A stretch of DNA of 64,000 nt from Gammaproteobacteria bacterium (lineage in GTDB: Bacteria; Pseudomonadota; Gammaproteobacteria; Pseudomonadales; Azotimanducaceae). How positions within the stretch are numbered: position 1 is the first letter of the stretch; each line of letters starts with the position of its first letter. Position numbers and translations under genes: made by a program. The notes beneath the pieces were generated by a model. The model did no database searches and was not told where the DNA came from. It saw nothing but the letters and a program-made list of their open reading frames with translations. Positions 1 through 9,402 of the stretch are shown in pieces. The stretch is from positions 62,001 through 126,000 of the forward strand of contig JAPOWH010000010.1 in NCBI GenBank assembly GCA_026707735.1, read 5' to 3'.

Positions 1-18
1 TTTCTGAGGTGGATTGAG

Positions 19-549
19 ATGTCGCGACTTACTGAACGATCGCTAGAAATCCCCAGTGGGGTCGATGTGCGAATATCGGAGCAAGATGTTCGGGTCAAGG
101 GGCCGCTTGGAGAACTTGCCATGCCACGAATTGACGGCGTGGACACAGATCGCGCTGGCGATGTGGTTTCGATTCGCACTGTAGGCACCTCAACTCATGC
201 CAGAGCGATGACAGGGACGTTTCAGGCGTTGTTGCGCAACATGATCAAAGGCGTTTCGCAAAAGTGGGAGAAACGCTTGGAATTGCGGGGCGTGGGGTAC
301 CGTGCTCAAGTTCAAGGCAAGAAACTCGTCCTGCAGTTGGGCTATTCCCATCCTGTCGAATTTCTGCCGCCGGAAGGCATTGAGGTCGCAACTCCATCGC
401 CGACTGAGATTGTGGTGACTGGGATTGATCGACAGCTGGTTGGTCAGGTCGCAGCAGACATTCGCAGCAAGCGTCCGCCGGAACCGTACAAGGGGAAAGG
501 CGTGAGATATGTCGGTGAATACGTAAAGCGAAAAGAGTCGAAGAAGTAG
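19..549 (+). CDS. rplF: 50S ribosomal protein L6
   Basis: Large-subunit protein that binds 23S rRNA near the factor-binding site. The 176-residue length and the C-terminal L6 signature [11 protein letters not shown] (residues 154-164) identify it. The ATG start is preceded by a GAGGTGG ribosome binding site at about 6-12. It is the first complete gene in the window and continues a plus-strand spc-type operon whose upstream members lie outside. Eleven bases separate it from rplR. Nothing unusual is seen. Confidence 0.97.
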   Translation: MSRLTERSLEIPSGVDVRISEQDVRVKGPLGELAMPRIDGVDTDRAGDVVSIRTVGTSTHARAMTGTFQALLRNMIKGVSQKWEKRLELRGVGYRAQVQGKKLVLQLGYSHPVEFLPPEGIEVATPSPTEIVVTGIDRQLVGQVAADIRSKRPPEPYKGKGVRYVGEYVKRKESKK

Positions 550-560
550 TCAGTACTGTC

Positions 561-911
561 ATGAAGAGCAAACGAGGGGCTCGATTGCGTCGGGCACGAA
601 GAGCGAGATTGAAGATGCGCGAACTGAATGCAGTTCGGCTGACCGTGCACCGCAGCTCCAAGCACATGTACGCACAGCTCATTGACCCGCTGGGAGAGCG
701 AGTGCTAGCGCAGGCCTCGACCCTGGACAGCACATTGCGTAACGACCCAACAAGCAATGTGGACGCGGCGAAGAAGGTTGGCGCGATGGTCGCCTCGCGA
801 GCAGCGGAGACGGGCATCAAGAAAGTTGCGTTTGACAGGTCGGGCTACAAGTATCACGGTCGCGTCAAAGCGCTTGCTGAAGCGGCTCGGGAAGGAGGAT
901 TGGAGTTCTAG
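561..911 (+). CDS. rplR: 50S ribosomal protein L18
   Basis: 5S rRNA-binding protein of the central protuberance. At 116 residues it is the usual bacterial length. It has the basic N-terminus ([15 protein letters not shown]) and the C-terminal block with [26 protein letters not shown] that is characteristic of L18. It lies between rplF and rpsE, and its stop codon abuts the rpsE start directly, consistent with co-translation in the spc operon. Confidence 0.97.
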   Translation: MKSKRGARLRRARRARLKMRELNAVRLTVHRSSKHMYAQLIDPLGERVLAQASTLDSTLRNDPTSNVDAAKKVGAMVASRAAETGIKKVAFDRSGYKYHGRVKALAEAAREGGLEF

Positions 912-1424
912 ATGGCTTATGCGGAAGAGATCAAGCAGGAAGGGCTGGTTGAAAAGCTTGTCGCCTCGTCGCGCGTCGCGAAGACGGTCAAGGGTGGTCG
1001 TCAAATTTCGCACACTGCGTTGACCGTGGTTGGCGACGGCGCTGGTCGCGTGGGATTTGGTCGTGGCAAGGCTCGCGAGCGAGTGCAGGCGATTGAGAAG
1101 TCCGGAGAAGTCGCCCGTCGCAACATGTTCGACATTGAACTCAACGGTGTCACTCTCTGGTACCCCATCGTCGAGAAGCACGGTGCTTCTCGAATATATA
1201 TGCAGCCTGCTTCAGAGGGCACAGGAATTATCGCAGGCGGCACTATGAGAGCTGTATTGGAAGCTGCCGGCGTTCGCGACGTGCTTGCCAAGTGCTATGG
1301 TTCGACCAACCCTACAAATGTGGTACGCGCCACCGTCAAGGGATTGGTCAACATGCGTTCCCCACGAGCGGTTGCCTTGAAGCGCGACAAGTCTGAGGCC
1401 GAGGTGCGTGGTTTTGGCAAGTAG
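912..1424 (+). CDS. rpsE: 30S ribosomal protein S5
   Basis: Small-subunit protein involved in decoding accuracy and mRNA unwinding at the entry channel. The 170-residue product has the N-terminal double-stranded-RNA-binding-like S5 domain ([19 protein letters not shown] onward) and the C-terminal domain with [22 protein letters not shown]. The ATG starts immediately after the rplR stop, and the end overlaps the start region of rpmD. Confidence 0.97.
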   Translation: MAYAEEIKQEGLVEKLVASSRVAKTVKGGRQISHTALTVVGDGAGRVGFGRGKARERVQAIEKSGEVARRNMFDIELNGVTLWYPIVEKHGASRIYMQPASEGTGIIAGGTMRAVLEAAGVRDVLAKCYGSTNPTNVVRATVKGLVNMRSPRAVALKRDKSEAEVRGFGK

Positions 1425-1617
1425 GAAGACAAAAACGCTTCGCGTCAAGCTAGTCAAGAGCGCGTCAGGGCGGCTTGAGAAGCACAAGGCGTGCGTCCGT
1501 GGGCTTGGACTGCGCAGAATCGGCCATGAAGTCGAGTTGGAGGACACTCCTTCGATCCGAGGGATGATCAGTCAGGTGAGCTATATGGTCCAAGTAACTC
1601 AAGGTGCTTCGTCGTGA
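1414..1617 (+). CDS. rpmD: 50S ribosomal protein L30
   Basis: Small large-subunit protein of the short bacterial type. The core [20 protein letters not shown] followed by [19 protein letters not shown] matches L30 throughout. I chose the TTG at 1414 because GAGG at 1401-1404 lies nine bases upstream and the product then begins [12 protein letters not shown], like other L30s. A GTG at 1408 in the same frame is the alternative and would add two residues. The start overlaps the end of rpsE by about 11 bases and the stop overlaps the rplO start. Confidence 0.93.
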   Translation: MASRKTKTLRVKLVKSASGRLEKHKACVRGLGLRRIGHEVELEDTPSIRGMISQVSYMVQVTQGASS

Positions 1618-2048
1618 AACTCAACGAGCTACAGAATCCGCCCGGTAGTCGCCGACAGCGACGTCGCGTGGGTCGTGGTGTTTCTGCGGGGCAGGGAAAG
1701 ACTTGCGGACGAGGTCACAAAGGACAGAAGTCTCGATCGGGGGGCTCATTACCTGCGCGATTTGAAGGTGGTCAATTGCCGCTTCAGCAACGGATTCCCA
1801 CATTTGGTTTCAGATCACGCATTGGCAGAGTCACGGACGAAATTAGACTTCACGAGCTCGAGTCGATGGAGGGAGAAATTGCCGACCTGGAGAGTCTTCG
1901 CAAAGCGGGATTGATCACGTCAACCGTGAAGAGAGTGCGGGTGATACAGTCGGGCAAACTCGAGCGGCCGATCGTTGTCAAGGGTCTAAAAGTCACCAAA
2001 GGAGCCCGCGAATCCATTGAGGCGGCGGGCGGAAGAGTCGAGGACTAG
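1614..2048 (+). CDS. rplO: 50S ribosomal protein L15
   Basis: Late-assembly 23S rRNA-binding protein. The 144-residue sequence starts [22 protein letters not shown] and has the glycine/basic-rich segment [19 protein letters not shown] typical of L15, then a C-terminal fold ending [19 protein letters not shown]. The GTG start sits in a GTGA overlap with the rpmD stop, indicating translational coupling. Confidence 0.97.
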   Translation: MKLNELQNPPGSRRQRRRVGRGVSAGQGKTCGRGHKGQKSRSGGSLPARFEGGQLPLQQRIPTFGFRSRIGRVTDEIRLHELESMEGEIADLESLRKAGLITSTVKRVRVIQSGKLERPIVVKGLKVTKGARESIEAAGGRVED

Positions 2049-2055
2049 CATAGCG

Positions 2056-3384
2056 ATGGCAACTGCTGCGCCGGCGTTGGCGGGAGTACAAACTGGACTG
2101 TCGGAGCTTCGGAACCGGCTTTTCTTTGTGCTGTTCGCATTGCTTGTGTACCGGATAGGTACGCACATCCCGGTTCCAGGCATTAATCCTGACGCGCTGC
2201 AAAGACTGTTTGAACAGAATCAGGGGGGCATTCTCGATCTGTTCAACATGTTTTCGGGCGGCGCGTTGGAGCGCATGAGCATTCTGGCGTTAGGTGTGAT
2301 GCCCTACATCACATCGAGCATCATCATGAACCTGGTGACGATGATGTATCCAGCTCTCAATCAGCTCCGCAAAGAAGGTGAGGCAGGTAGACGCAAGATA
2401 ACCAAATACACGCGCTACGGCACTCTTCTGATTTCGTTGGTACAGGGAACCGCACTTACGGGCACGCTTGTCGCTCAGGGACTGCCTTTTGATCCCGGGT
2501 TTGGATTCTTCTTCATCTCAGTTGTGACGTTGGTTACGGGCGCATTATTCATGATGTGGCTTGGAGAGAAAATCACCGAGCACGGAGTGGGCAATGGGAT
2601 ATCGCTATTGATCTTCGCCGGCATTGTGTCAGGATTTCCCGCTGCCATCGGGCAAGGGGTAGAGGCAGCGCGTCAAGGCGAAGTCAATCTCGCAATATTG
2701 CTCCTGATTGGCGTCTTTGCGATAGCCGTCGTCGGATTCGTGGTGTTCGTCGAGCGAGGCGAACGAAGAATAACGATCAACTATGCGAAGCGCCAGCAAG
2801 GACGACGAATGGTTCAGGCTCAATCGAGCCACTTGCCGCTGAAAGTCAACATGGCTGGCGTCATTCCTGCAATTTTCGCATCCAGCTTGCTCCTCGCACC
2901 TGCCTCCATGGCACAGTGGTTTGGACAAGGACCGGGCATGGGCTGGCTGCAGGAGGTTGCCCTGATATTGAGTCCTGGGCAGCCACTCTATATCATAATG
3001 TTCGCCGCTGGAATCATTTTCTTCAGTTTCTTCTACACCGCGATCGTGCGCGATCCCGGCGAAATGGCGGACAATCTCAAACGGCAGGGTGCCTACATTC
3101 CAGGGATTCGTCCGGGCAAGCAAACAGCGGAATACATCGATGATGTGACAACCAAGCTGACCATATTTGGTTCCTTGTATGTAACTCTCGTCTGTTTGCT
3201 GCCGGAGCTAATGCGATTGCTAGGCTACTCCATGATGCAGCTCGGAGGAACTGCGCTGCTCATCGTTGTCGTGGTGTCCATGGACTTCATGTCACAGGTG
3301 CAGGCGCATTTGATGTCCAGCCAATACGCGAAATTGATGGAGAAGTCGAATTTGCGCAACTACAGTCGGCGGCCGCGCTTCTAG
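2056..3384 (+). CDS. secY: Preprotein translocase subunit SecY
   Basis: Channel subunit of the SecYEG translocon in the inner membrane. From the ATG at 2056 the protein is 442 residues, almost exactly the length of E. coli SecY (443). An upstream in-frame start would run into rplO and adds a non-homologous leader, so I rejected it. Visible hallmarks are [12 protein letters not shown]-like TM1 (here [17 protein letters not shown]), the plug/TM2 area with [26 protein letters not shown] read in parts, and the cytosolic loop [13 protein letters not shown]. The start follows rplO by only seven bases, the standard end-of-spc-operon position. A SecY-interacting Syd homologue is encoded at 15.6-16.1 kb. 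Confidence 0.97.
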   Translation: MATAAPALAGVQTGLSELRNRLFFVLFALLVYRIGTHIPVPGINPDALQRLFEQNQGGILDLFNMFSGGALERMSILALGVMPYITSSIIMNLVTMMYPALNQLRKEGEAGRRKITKYTRYGTLLISLVQGTALTGTLVAQGLPFDPGFGFFFISVVTLVTGALFMMWLGEKITEHGVGNGISLLIFAGIVSGFPAAIGQGVEAARQGEVNLAILLLIGVFAIAVVGFVVFVERGERRITINYAKRQQGRRMVQAQSSHLPLKVNMAGVIPAIFASSLLLAPASMAQWFGQGPGMGWLQEVALILSPGQPLYIIMFAAGIIFFSFFYTAIVRDPGEMADNLKRQGAYIPGIRPGKQTAEYIDDVTTKLTIFGSLYVTLVCLLPELMRLLGYSMMQLGGTALLIVVVVSMDFMSQVQAHLMSSQYAKLMEKSNLRNYSRRPRF

Positions 3385-3405
3385 GATTGCGGGCAGGTTG
3401 AACTC

Positions 3406-3522
3406 ATGAAAGTAAGAGCATCAGTAAAGAAAATGTGTCGGAATTGCAAGATAGTGCGCAGAAAGCGCACACTCTATGTGATCTGCAAGACCGAACCTCG
3501 ACACAAGCAACGGCAGGGATAG
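3406..3522 (+). CDS. rpmJ: 50S ribosomal protein L36, zinc-binding type
   Basis: A 38-residue protein, [19 protein letters not shown] and so on, ending PRHKQRQG. The zinc ligands Cys11, Cys14, Cys27 and His33 are all present, so this is the C+ (zinc-binding) form of L36, not the C- form used under zinc limitation. It lies between secY and rpsM, the usual site in gammaproteobacteria, and is followed three bases later by rpsM. It is too short for most ORF cutoffs. Confidence 0.96.
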   Translation: MKVRASVKKMCRNCKIVRRKRTLYVICKTEPRHKQRQG

Positions 3523-3525
3523 GAA

Positions 3526-3882
3526 ATGGCACGAATTGCAGGGGTAATGGTTCCGGACAACAAGCACGCTGGCATATCGCTTACCTACATCTATGGCATC
3601 GGCCGAACGACAGCTGTAAGCATTTGCGAGTACGCCAATGTCGATCCGAACGTCCGAGTTCAAGACCTATCGGAAGCTCAACTCGACGCGCTTCGATCTG
3701 AAGTTCAGAAACTGACCGTAGAAGGTGATTTGCGACGCATGAACTCGATGAACGTGAAGCGGCTCATGGACTTGCGCTGCTATCGAGGGCTGCGACATAG
3801 ACGTGGAATGCCCGTGCGCGGACAACGCACTCAGACGAACGCTCGCACGCGCAAAGGGCCACCAAGGATTATCAGGAAATAA
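3526..3882 (+). CDS. rpsM: 30S ribosomal protein S13
   Basis: Head protein of the small subunit that contacts tRNA and forms bridges to the 50S. At 118 residues it has the opening [28 protein letters not shown], read in two parts, and the C-terminal basic tail with [26 protein letters not shown]. It is the first gene of the alpha-operon set and is spaced two bases from rpsK. Confidence 0.97.
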   Translation: MARIAGVMVPDNKHAGISLTYIYGIGRTTAVSICEYANVDPNVRVQDLSEAQLDALRSEVQKLTVEGDLRRMNSMNVKRLMDLRCYRGLRHRRGMPVRGQRTQTNARTRKGPPRIIRK

Positions 3883-3884
3883 CC

Positions 3885-4286
3885 ATGCCAGGACGTCGCA
3901 CACGTGGAGAAACCACCCGTAGACGCGGACGACGAGTCGTCACCGATGGGCTTGCCCACGTTCACGCTTCGTACAACAACACGATCATTACGATCACAGA
4001 CAGGCATGGTCGAACATTGGGTTGGGCCACGGCTGGCGGGTCGGGATTTCGCGGCGCACGCAAGAGCACTGCATACGCAGCCCAGACCGCCGCCGAGAAC
4101 GTTACATCGACAGTGATGGAGAACCATGGGCTAAAAAGCGTCGACGTATTCGTCAAGGGACCCGGACCGGGGCGCGACTCCGCGGTACGCGCGCTACATG
4201 CCGGGGGGCTCCGAATCAACAGCATCTCCGACGTGACGCCCATTCCCCACAACGGTTGCCGACCTCCCAAGAGGCGTCGTCCATAG
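3885..4286 (+). CDS. rpsK: 30S ribosomal protein S11
   Basis: Platform protein of the small subunit. The 133-residue product shows [18 protein letters not shown], then [21 protein letters not shown] and the C-terminal [20 protein letters not shown]-type end (here [20 protein letters not shown]). It is flanked by rpsM and rpsD in the standard alpha-operon order. Confidence 0.97.
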   Translation: MPGRRTRGETTRRRGRRVVTDGLAHVHASYNNTIITITDRHGRTLGWATAGGSGFRGARKSTAYAAQTAAENVTSTVMENHGLKSVDVFVKGPGPGRDSAVRALHAGGLRINSISDVTPIPHNGCRPPKRRRP

Positions 4287-4298
4287 AGGAATTGATCA

Positions 4299-4925
4299 AT
4301 GGCTAGGTATTTGGGTCCAAAGCTAAAGCTCTCGCGAAGAGAAGGAACCGATCTCTACTTGAAGAGCGGCGCACGTGCGCTCGAGGATAAGTGCAAGGAG
4401 GGTCGATTGCCAGGCGAGCCCGGCACTCGTCGCACGCCGCCTCGTTTGAGCGACTTCGCCATTCAGTTGCGCGAGAAGCAGAAGGTGCGCAGACTCTATG
4501 GCATCTTGGAAAAGCAATTTAGGAACTACTACAAGAAGGCAGATCGCCAGCAGGGCGCAACGGGACTTAACCTCTTGCGGCTTCTAGAGAGCCGACTTGA
4601 CAATGTAGTCTATCGATCCGGATTCGGTTGCACCCGCGCCGAGGCGCGTCAGCTTGTATCACACAAGGCGATACGCGTTAATGGCCAGAAGGTGAATATT
4701 CCGTCCTATCACGTTCGACCGGGCGACGAAATCCGCGTTGGCGACAAGCAGAAAGCGCAGGGCAGAATTGGAATGGCATTAGAGCTTGCCGACCAGCGAG
4801 GTATTGTGAACTGGATTGAGGTGGACCCCGAGCAGCGAAGTTCAGTCTTCACTCGAATGCCTGACCGAGAAGAACTGCCGCTGGAAATTCAAGAAAACCT
4901 TATCGTCGAACTTTATTCCAAATAG
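4299..4925 (+). CDS. rpsD: 30S ribosomal protein S4
   Basis: Primary 16S rRNA-binding protein and, in E. coli, translational repressor of its own operon. The 208-residue length matches the family. The N-terminal part has [18 protein letters not shown] and [18 protein letters not shown]; the S4 RNA-binding domain covers about residues 98-160 ([18 protein letters not shown], then [17 protein letters not shown]). Only one cysteine falls in the N-terminal region, so it is the zinc-free form. Whether it autoregulates here cannot be read from the sequence. Confidence 0.97.
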   Translation: MARYLGPKLKLSRREGTDLYLKSGARALEDKCKEGRLPGEPGTRRTPPRLSDFAIQLREKQKVRRLYGILEKQFRNYYKKADRQQGATGLNLLRLLESRLDNVVYRSGFGCTRAEARQLVSHKAIRVNGQKVNIPSYHVRPGDEIRVGDKQKAQGRIGMALELADQRGIVNWIEVDPEQRSSVFTRMPDREELPLEIQENLIVELYSK

Positions 4926-4965
4926 CACTGTGGATTCTGGCTGATGCCAGAGGGAAAACAAATCT

Positions 4966-5943
4966 ATGAGTACGGTAGACACTGATCTATTGCGCGTAAC
5001 ACCCATTGAGGTCGAAAGCATCACCGACACGCGAGCGCGCGTCGTCCTGACTCCTCTCGAACGCGGGTATGGCCATACGCTGGGAAATGCATTGCGACGC
5101 GTTCTATTGTCGTCCATGCCTGGTGCTGCCATATCTGAAGTCACGATCGATGGTGCGCTGCATGAATTTTCTACGTTGCCCGGTGTTCGAGAAGATCTGC
5201 TGAACATTTGCCTGAATCTGAAAGGCGTTGCAGTGCGGCTAGTAGCGGGCGATGAGAGCACAATGCGGCTGGTAGCCAATGGTCCGGGAGAAGTTACCGC
5301 CAACGACTTCATCACGACCCAGGAAGTGGAGATCGCCAATCCCCATCACCACATCTGCACCTTGAACGACGATGGATCCATCCACTTGGAAGCAATCGTA
5401 TCGCGCGGTCGAGGCTACCAACCTGCCGACCAGCAGTTGGTTGCCGAACATGATCGCGTCATTGGACGATTGCGTCTAGACGCCTCTTACAGTCCGATGC
5501 GGAGTGTGGACTACACAGTTGAGAACACTCGAGTCGAGCAGCGCACGGACATGGACAAGTTGATACTCACAATGGAATCAAACGGAACGATTCGACCTGA
5601 AGAGGCGGTGCGACGCGCCGCAACCATTCTGACTCAGCAACTCGCGCCCTTTGTCGATCTCAAGCTAATTGAGGAAGTCGAGAAGGAGAAGCAGGCTCAC
5701 GCAATCGATCCCTTTTTGTTTGAATCCATAGATTTGCTTGACTTGCCTGTACGATCAGCAAACTGCCTGCGCGGCGAGGAGGTCGGCACGGTCGGAGAGC
5801 TTGTACAAAAGACAGAGAAGGATCTCTTAGCCACACCGAACTTGGGCAAGAAGTCTCTTACTGAGATCAAGGAAGCGCTGGCAACGCGGAATCTTCGGCT
5901 GGGTATGACCATTCCCGGCTGGGAAGAACAGTTCGGCCTCTGA
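4966..5943 (+). CDS. rpoA: DNA-directed RNA polymerase subunit alpha
   Basis: Assembly subunit of RNA polymerase. The N-terminal dimerisation domain covers about residues 1-235 (RGYGHTLGNALRRVLLSSMPG near 33-53). After a linker, the C-terminal domain at about 250-325 contains VRSANCLRGEEVGTVGELV and NLGKKSLTEIKEALATRNL, the surface that binds UP elements and activators; the arginine of RSANCL corresponds to E. coli R265. The 325-residue length is normal. It follows rpsD by 40 bases. Confidence 0.98.
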   Translation: MSTVDTDLLRVTPIEVESITDTRARVVLTPLERGYGHTLGNALRRVLLSSMPGAAISEVTIDGALHEFSTLPGVREDLLNICLNLKGVAVRLVAGDESTMRLVANGPGEVTANDFITTQEVEIANPHHHICTLNDDGSIHLEAIVSRGRGYQPADQQLVAEHDRVIGRLRLDASYSPMRSVDYTVENTRVEQRTDMDKLILTMESNGTIRPEEAVRRAATILTQQLAPFVDLKLIEEVEKEKQAHAIDPFLFESIDLLDLPVRSANCLRGEEVGTVGELVQKTEKDLLATPNLGKKSLTEIKEALATRNLRLGMTIPGWEEQFGL

Positions 5944-5989
5944 TTTCGCAGGCTATTGCAAGGGATAGGATTGGCAGGACACTCAGAAC

Positions 5990-6406
5990 ATGCGACACCA
6001 AAAAAGCGGCAGACATCTAAATCGCACGGCGTCTCATCGCAAGAGAATGTTCTCCAATATGTGCGCCTCCCTGATTCAGCACGAGGTCATCAAGACGACA
6101 GTGCCGAAGGCTAAAGAGCTGCGGCGATTCATTGAGCCACTGATCACGAGAGCAGCCAACGACTCGGTGGCAAACCGACGACATGCCTTTGCGTTCCTGC
6201 GAAATAAGCCTGCCGTAGGCAAGCTATTTGATGAGTTGGGACCGAGATACCAAGAACGACCGGGAGGCTATACCCGAATATTGAAGTCGGGATTTCGCAA
6301 TGGCGACTCGGCCATGGTCTGCTACATCGAACTTGTCGACCGTCCTGGGTTCGAACGCGATGCGGCAGAAGACGAAACTACCTTAGAAGAGTCTGAAGAG
6401 GACTAG
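5990..6406 (+). CDS. rplQ: 50S ribosomal protein L17
   Basis: Large-subunit protein near the exit tunnel and last gene of the alpha operon. The core [21 protein letters not shown] and [23 protein letters not shown]-type segment are standard. The protein is 138 residues, slightly longer than the 127 of E. coli, because of an acidic C-terminal tail ([14 protein letters not shown]). It converges on uvrA with 42 bases between the stops. Confidence 0.97.
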   Translation: MRHQKSGRHLNRTASHRKRMFSNMCASLIQHEVIKTTVPKAKELRRFIEPLITRAANDSVANRRHAFAFLRNKPAVGKLFDELGPRYQERPGGYTRILKSGFRNGDSAMVCYIELVDRPGFERDAAEDETTLEESEED

Positions 6407-6448
6407 GCGCGCGGCACTCCGCTCCGCGAAAACCCCACCCCACACCAA

Positions 6449-9316
6449 CTAGCCAGCAGCCGTCTGCAGAGCTTCCTCATCCTTCGATTCATGCAACACG
6501 CGTTGCAAATAGCGACCCGTATGCGATTCCTGTAGCTCTGCTACGCTCTCTGGGGTGCCGCTAGCCACGATGCATCCTCCTGCATCACCACCCTCGGGTC
6601 CCATGTCGATGATCCAATCTGCCGTCTTTATTACGTCGAGATTGTGTTCAATGACAACCACCGTATTGCCGTTGTCTCGAAGTTGCTGCAGCACGCCAAG
6701 CAGCATCTTGATGTCCTGAAAGTGCAATCCGGTCGTGGGTTCGTCGAGGATGTAAAGGTTCTGGCCAGTGTCCCGTTTCGACAGTTCACGGGAGAGCTTG
6801 ACTCGCTGGGCCTCTCCGCCGGAGAGCGTCGTGGCGCTTTGGCCAAGCCGTATGTAGGACAATCCTACATCCATCAAGGTCTGCAGCTTTTGCTTCAAGG
6901 CAGGAATTGCGCTAAAGAAGTCGTAGGCTTCTTCAACCGTCATTTCGAGCACTTCGTGAATGTTCTTGTCCTTGTAGCGCACCTGAAGAGTTTCGCGGTT
7001 GTACCTTGTTCCTCGGCACGTGTCGCAAGCGACGTAAACGTCTGGAAGAAAGTGCATTTCCACCTTGATGAGTCCATCGCCGCGACAGGCTTCGCACCTT
7101 CCCCCCTTGACATTGAAGCTGAATCGACCTGGCTTGTAGCCACGAATTCGCGCTTCTTGAGTCCTAGCAAATAGATCCCTTATTGGCGTAAAGAGACCTG
7201 TATAGGTCGCTGGATTGGATCGCGGAGTGCGCCCAATGGGGCTTTGGTCGATGTCGACAACCTTTTGGAGGTGTTGAAGCCCCGAAATTTGCCTGTGTGC
7301 GAACGGAACCTTCGTGGTCGAACCGTTGAGTACGCGAGCGGCCAAGGGATATAGAGTGTAGTTGACCAAAGTAGATTTCCCGGAACCGGAGACTCCTGTT
7401 ACACATGTGAACAGCCCTATGGGTATGGACACATCCACGTCCTTTAGATTGTTTCCGTTAGCCCCTTCGATGGTGATTTGCTTTGATGGACTGTTGGGCG
7501 TACGGCGTCGTGGAGTTTCGATTCTCAATCTACGAGAGAGGTATTGGACCGTTAGTGATCGTTTGTTGTTCATGATTTTTGGCAGCGGCCCTTGGGCAAC
7601 GATCATGCCTCCATGAACTCCTGGTCCCGGTCCGATGTCGATTACATGGTCGGCAGTGCGAATGGCTTCTTCGTCGTGTTCCACGACAATTACGGTGTTG
7701 CCGAGATCCCGCAAGTGGGTCAGTGTCGATAGCAGACGTCCGTTGTCTCGCTGGTGCAATCCAATCGACGGTTCATCGAGTATGTACATTACGCCAACCA
7801 GTCCTGCTCCAATTTGACTGGCAAGTCGTATACGTTGTGCTTCGCCACCTGAAAGCGTGCCGGCACTACGGTCCAAGGTGAGATAGTTGAGCCCAACGTT
7901 TACAAGAAACCTCAATCTCGCTTGGATTTCCTTGAGGAGCTTTTCCGCGATGATTGCGGCTTTGCCCGTGAGATTCAGCTCATTGAAATGCCCAAGAGCC
8001 CCTTCGATTGACATGGCAGTTATGTTGGAAATTGTCGCGTCGCTAATGAACACGTTGCGCGACTCCTCTCTAAGTCGAGATCCGTTGCAATCCTGGCAGT
8101 TCTTGTCGCTCATGAAGGCGTGCAACTGTTCTCGAATGTACGCGGAGGACGTCTTGCGATAGCGTCGTTCCATGATCGGAATGATGCCGTTGAACTTGAG
8201 CTTGCGCGTAATCTTGTTCTTGCCATAGCGCCACGTGACGGAGATTGGGTCGGGAATGCCATAGAGAACAGCATTCTGGCGCTTCTTCGAGAGTCTCCTG
8301 AAGGGTGTACTGACAGAGAAATCCATGTGACTTGCCACTGCCTGCATCATCGTGAATTGCCAGCGCGTTGTCTGGTCCCACCCTGGAATTGCCCCTTCGG
8401 CCAGACTCAAGGACTTGTCCGCAACAACGAGATCTGGATCGAATTTGTGCTCAGTCCCCAATCCGTCGCAGGATTGGCAAGCGCCTGCGGGATTGTTGAA
8501 GGAGAACATGCGAGGCTCGAGCTCGCTGATGCTGTAGCTGCATTGAGTGCATCCGTATCGCGAAGAAAACGTCATCTCCTCAAAGCCTTCCAGCATTGGC
8601 GCAATGACCGCAAGACCTTCCGACAACTGCAGCGCCGTCTCGAAGGATTCCGCCAGACGCTGCTCTATTCCAGGTCGCACAACCAAACGATCGACAACGG
8701 CCTCAATCGTGTGCTTCTTGTTCTTGTCCAGTGGCGGCGGATGTTCCAGTTCGGCAACGATTCCGTCGATGCGAGCTCGAATGAATCCGTTGGCTGTCAG
8801 GTCAGCAAAGACATGAACATGCTCTCCTTTGCGTTGCACTACAACCGGTGCGAGGAGCATGATGCGACTCTCTTCGGGCAATTGCATGACGGTATCGACC
8901 ATGTCTGTGACGGTTTGCGCGGCAAGCGGAAGTCCGTGTTGCGGACATCTGGGTTCGCCGACTCGAGCAAACAACAGGCGAAGGTAGTCGTAAATTTCCG
9001 TGATCGTTCCTACTGTGGAACGGGGATTTCGGGACGTGGACTTTTGTTCGATGGAAATGGCTGGGGACAATCCCTCAATGTGGTCGACGTCGGGTTTGTC
9101 CATCATGGAGAGGAATTGGCGTGCATACGCGGAAAGCGATTCCACGTACCGACGTTGGCCTTCGGCGTACAGTGTGTCAAACGCGAGAGAGGACTTGCCG
9201 GAACCTGACAAGCCGGTGATAACAACTAGCTTGTCACGTGGAATATCAAGGTCTACATCCCGGAGGTTGTGAGTCCGTGCGCCTCGAATTGAGATTGACG
9301 ATGCAGAATTTGTCAA
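6449..9316 (-). CDS. uvrA: Excinuclease ABC subunit A
   Basis: Damage-recognition ATPase of nucleotide excision repair. The 955-residue protein has two ABC ATPase modules: Walker [10 protein letters not shown] at 35-43 and a second GVSGSGKST, with two signature motifs [14 protein letters not shown] and [15 protein letters not shown]. Zinc modules are visible as CTQCS...CQSC and CEACRGDG...CDTC. The length is close to the typical 940. In many gammaproteobacteria uvrA lies close to rplQ, as here. No clear CTG-N10-CAG LexA box was seen upstream; instead there is an 18-bp palindrome at 9373-9390. Confidence 0.97.
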   Translation of the reverse strand: MTNSASSISIRGARTHNLRDVDLDIPRDKLVVITGLSGSGKSSLAFDTLYAEGQRRYVESLSAYARQFLSMMDKPDVDHIEGLSPAISIEQKSTSRNPRSTVGTITEIYDYLRLLFARVGEPRCPQHGLPLAAQTVTDMVDTVMQLPEESRIMLLAPVVVQRKGEHVHVFADLTANGFIRARIDGIVAELEHPPPLDKNKKHTIEAVVDRLVVRPGIEQRLAESFETALQLSEGLAVIAPMLEGFEEMTFSSRYGCTQCSYSISELEPRMFSFNNPAGACQSCDGLGTEHKFDPDLVVADKSLSLAEGAIPGWDQTTRWQFTMMQAVASHMDFSVSTPFRRLSKKRQNAVLYGIPDPISVTWRYGKNKITRKLKFNGIIPIMERRYRKTSSAYIREQLHAFMSDKNCQDCNGSRLREESRNVFISDATISNITAMSIEGALGHFNELNLTGKAAIIAEKLLKEIQARLRFLVNVGLNYLTLDRSAGTLSGGEAQRIRLASQIGAGLVGVMYILDEPSIGLHQRDNGRLLSTLTHLRDLGNTVIVVEHDEEAIRTADHVIDIGPGPGVHGGMIVAQGPLPKIMNNKRSLTVQYLSRRLRIETPRRRTPNSPSKQITIEGANGNNLKDVDVSIPIGLFTCVTGVSGSGKSTLVNYTLYPLAARVLNGSTTKVPFAHRQISGLQHLQKVVDIDQSPIGRTPRSNPATYTGLFTPIRDLFARTQEARIRGYKPGRFSFNVKGGRCEACRGDGLIKVEMHFLPDVYVACDTCRGTRYNRETLQVRYKDKNIHEVLEMTVEEAYDFFSAIPALKQKLQTLMDVGLSYIRLGQSATTLSGGEAQRVKLSRELSKRDTGQNLYILDEPTTGLHFQDIKMLLGVLQQLRDNGNTVVVIEHNLDVIKTADWIIDMGPEGGDAGGCIVASGTPESVAELQESHTGRYLQRVLHESKDEEALQTAAG

Positions 9317-9372
9317 ATAGGTGCAGCAGATGCGCGGGGAGAAACTAGTATGTTAGCCGTCACGATTTAGGT

Positions 9373-9390
9373 TTTCAATTGCAATTGAAA
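9373..9390. promoter_or_regulatory. 18-bp perfect palindrome upstream of uvrA
   Basis: TTTCAATTGCAATTGAAA is identical to its reverse complement. It lies 57 bases upstream of the uvrA start and 13 bases beyond the stop of the lipoprotein gene at 9403, inside the only gap between the two. An 8-bp palindrome, CGCATGCG, follows directly at 9391-9398. The AT-rich stem and lack of a following T-run argue against a rho-independent terminator. A dimeric repressor operator is the simplest reading, but it is unproven. Confidence 0.4.
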
Positions 9391-9402
9391 CGCATGCGCG
9401 CT

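Noticed and set aside
6337-6360. CCTGGGTTCGAACGC as a tRNA T-arm
   Set aside because: It lies within rplQ coding sequence and no acceptor or anticodon stems can be built around it.
6407-6448. CGCGG...CCGCG stem between rplQ and uvrA as a terminator
   Set aside because: The stem is only five bases and the following sequence is AAAACCCC on the plus strand, with no T-run for either gene.
8120-9208. 362-codon plus-strand frame inside uvrA
   Set aside because: Antisense shadow of the uvrA reading frame; the minus strand has clear UvrA motifs throughout.
9231-9245. TTGTCACGTGGAAT as a second parS site
   Set aside because: Four mismatches to the palindrome at 38367 and location inside uvrA coding sequence; likely coincidental.
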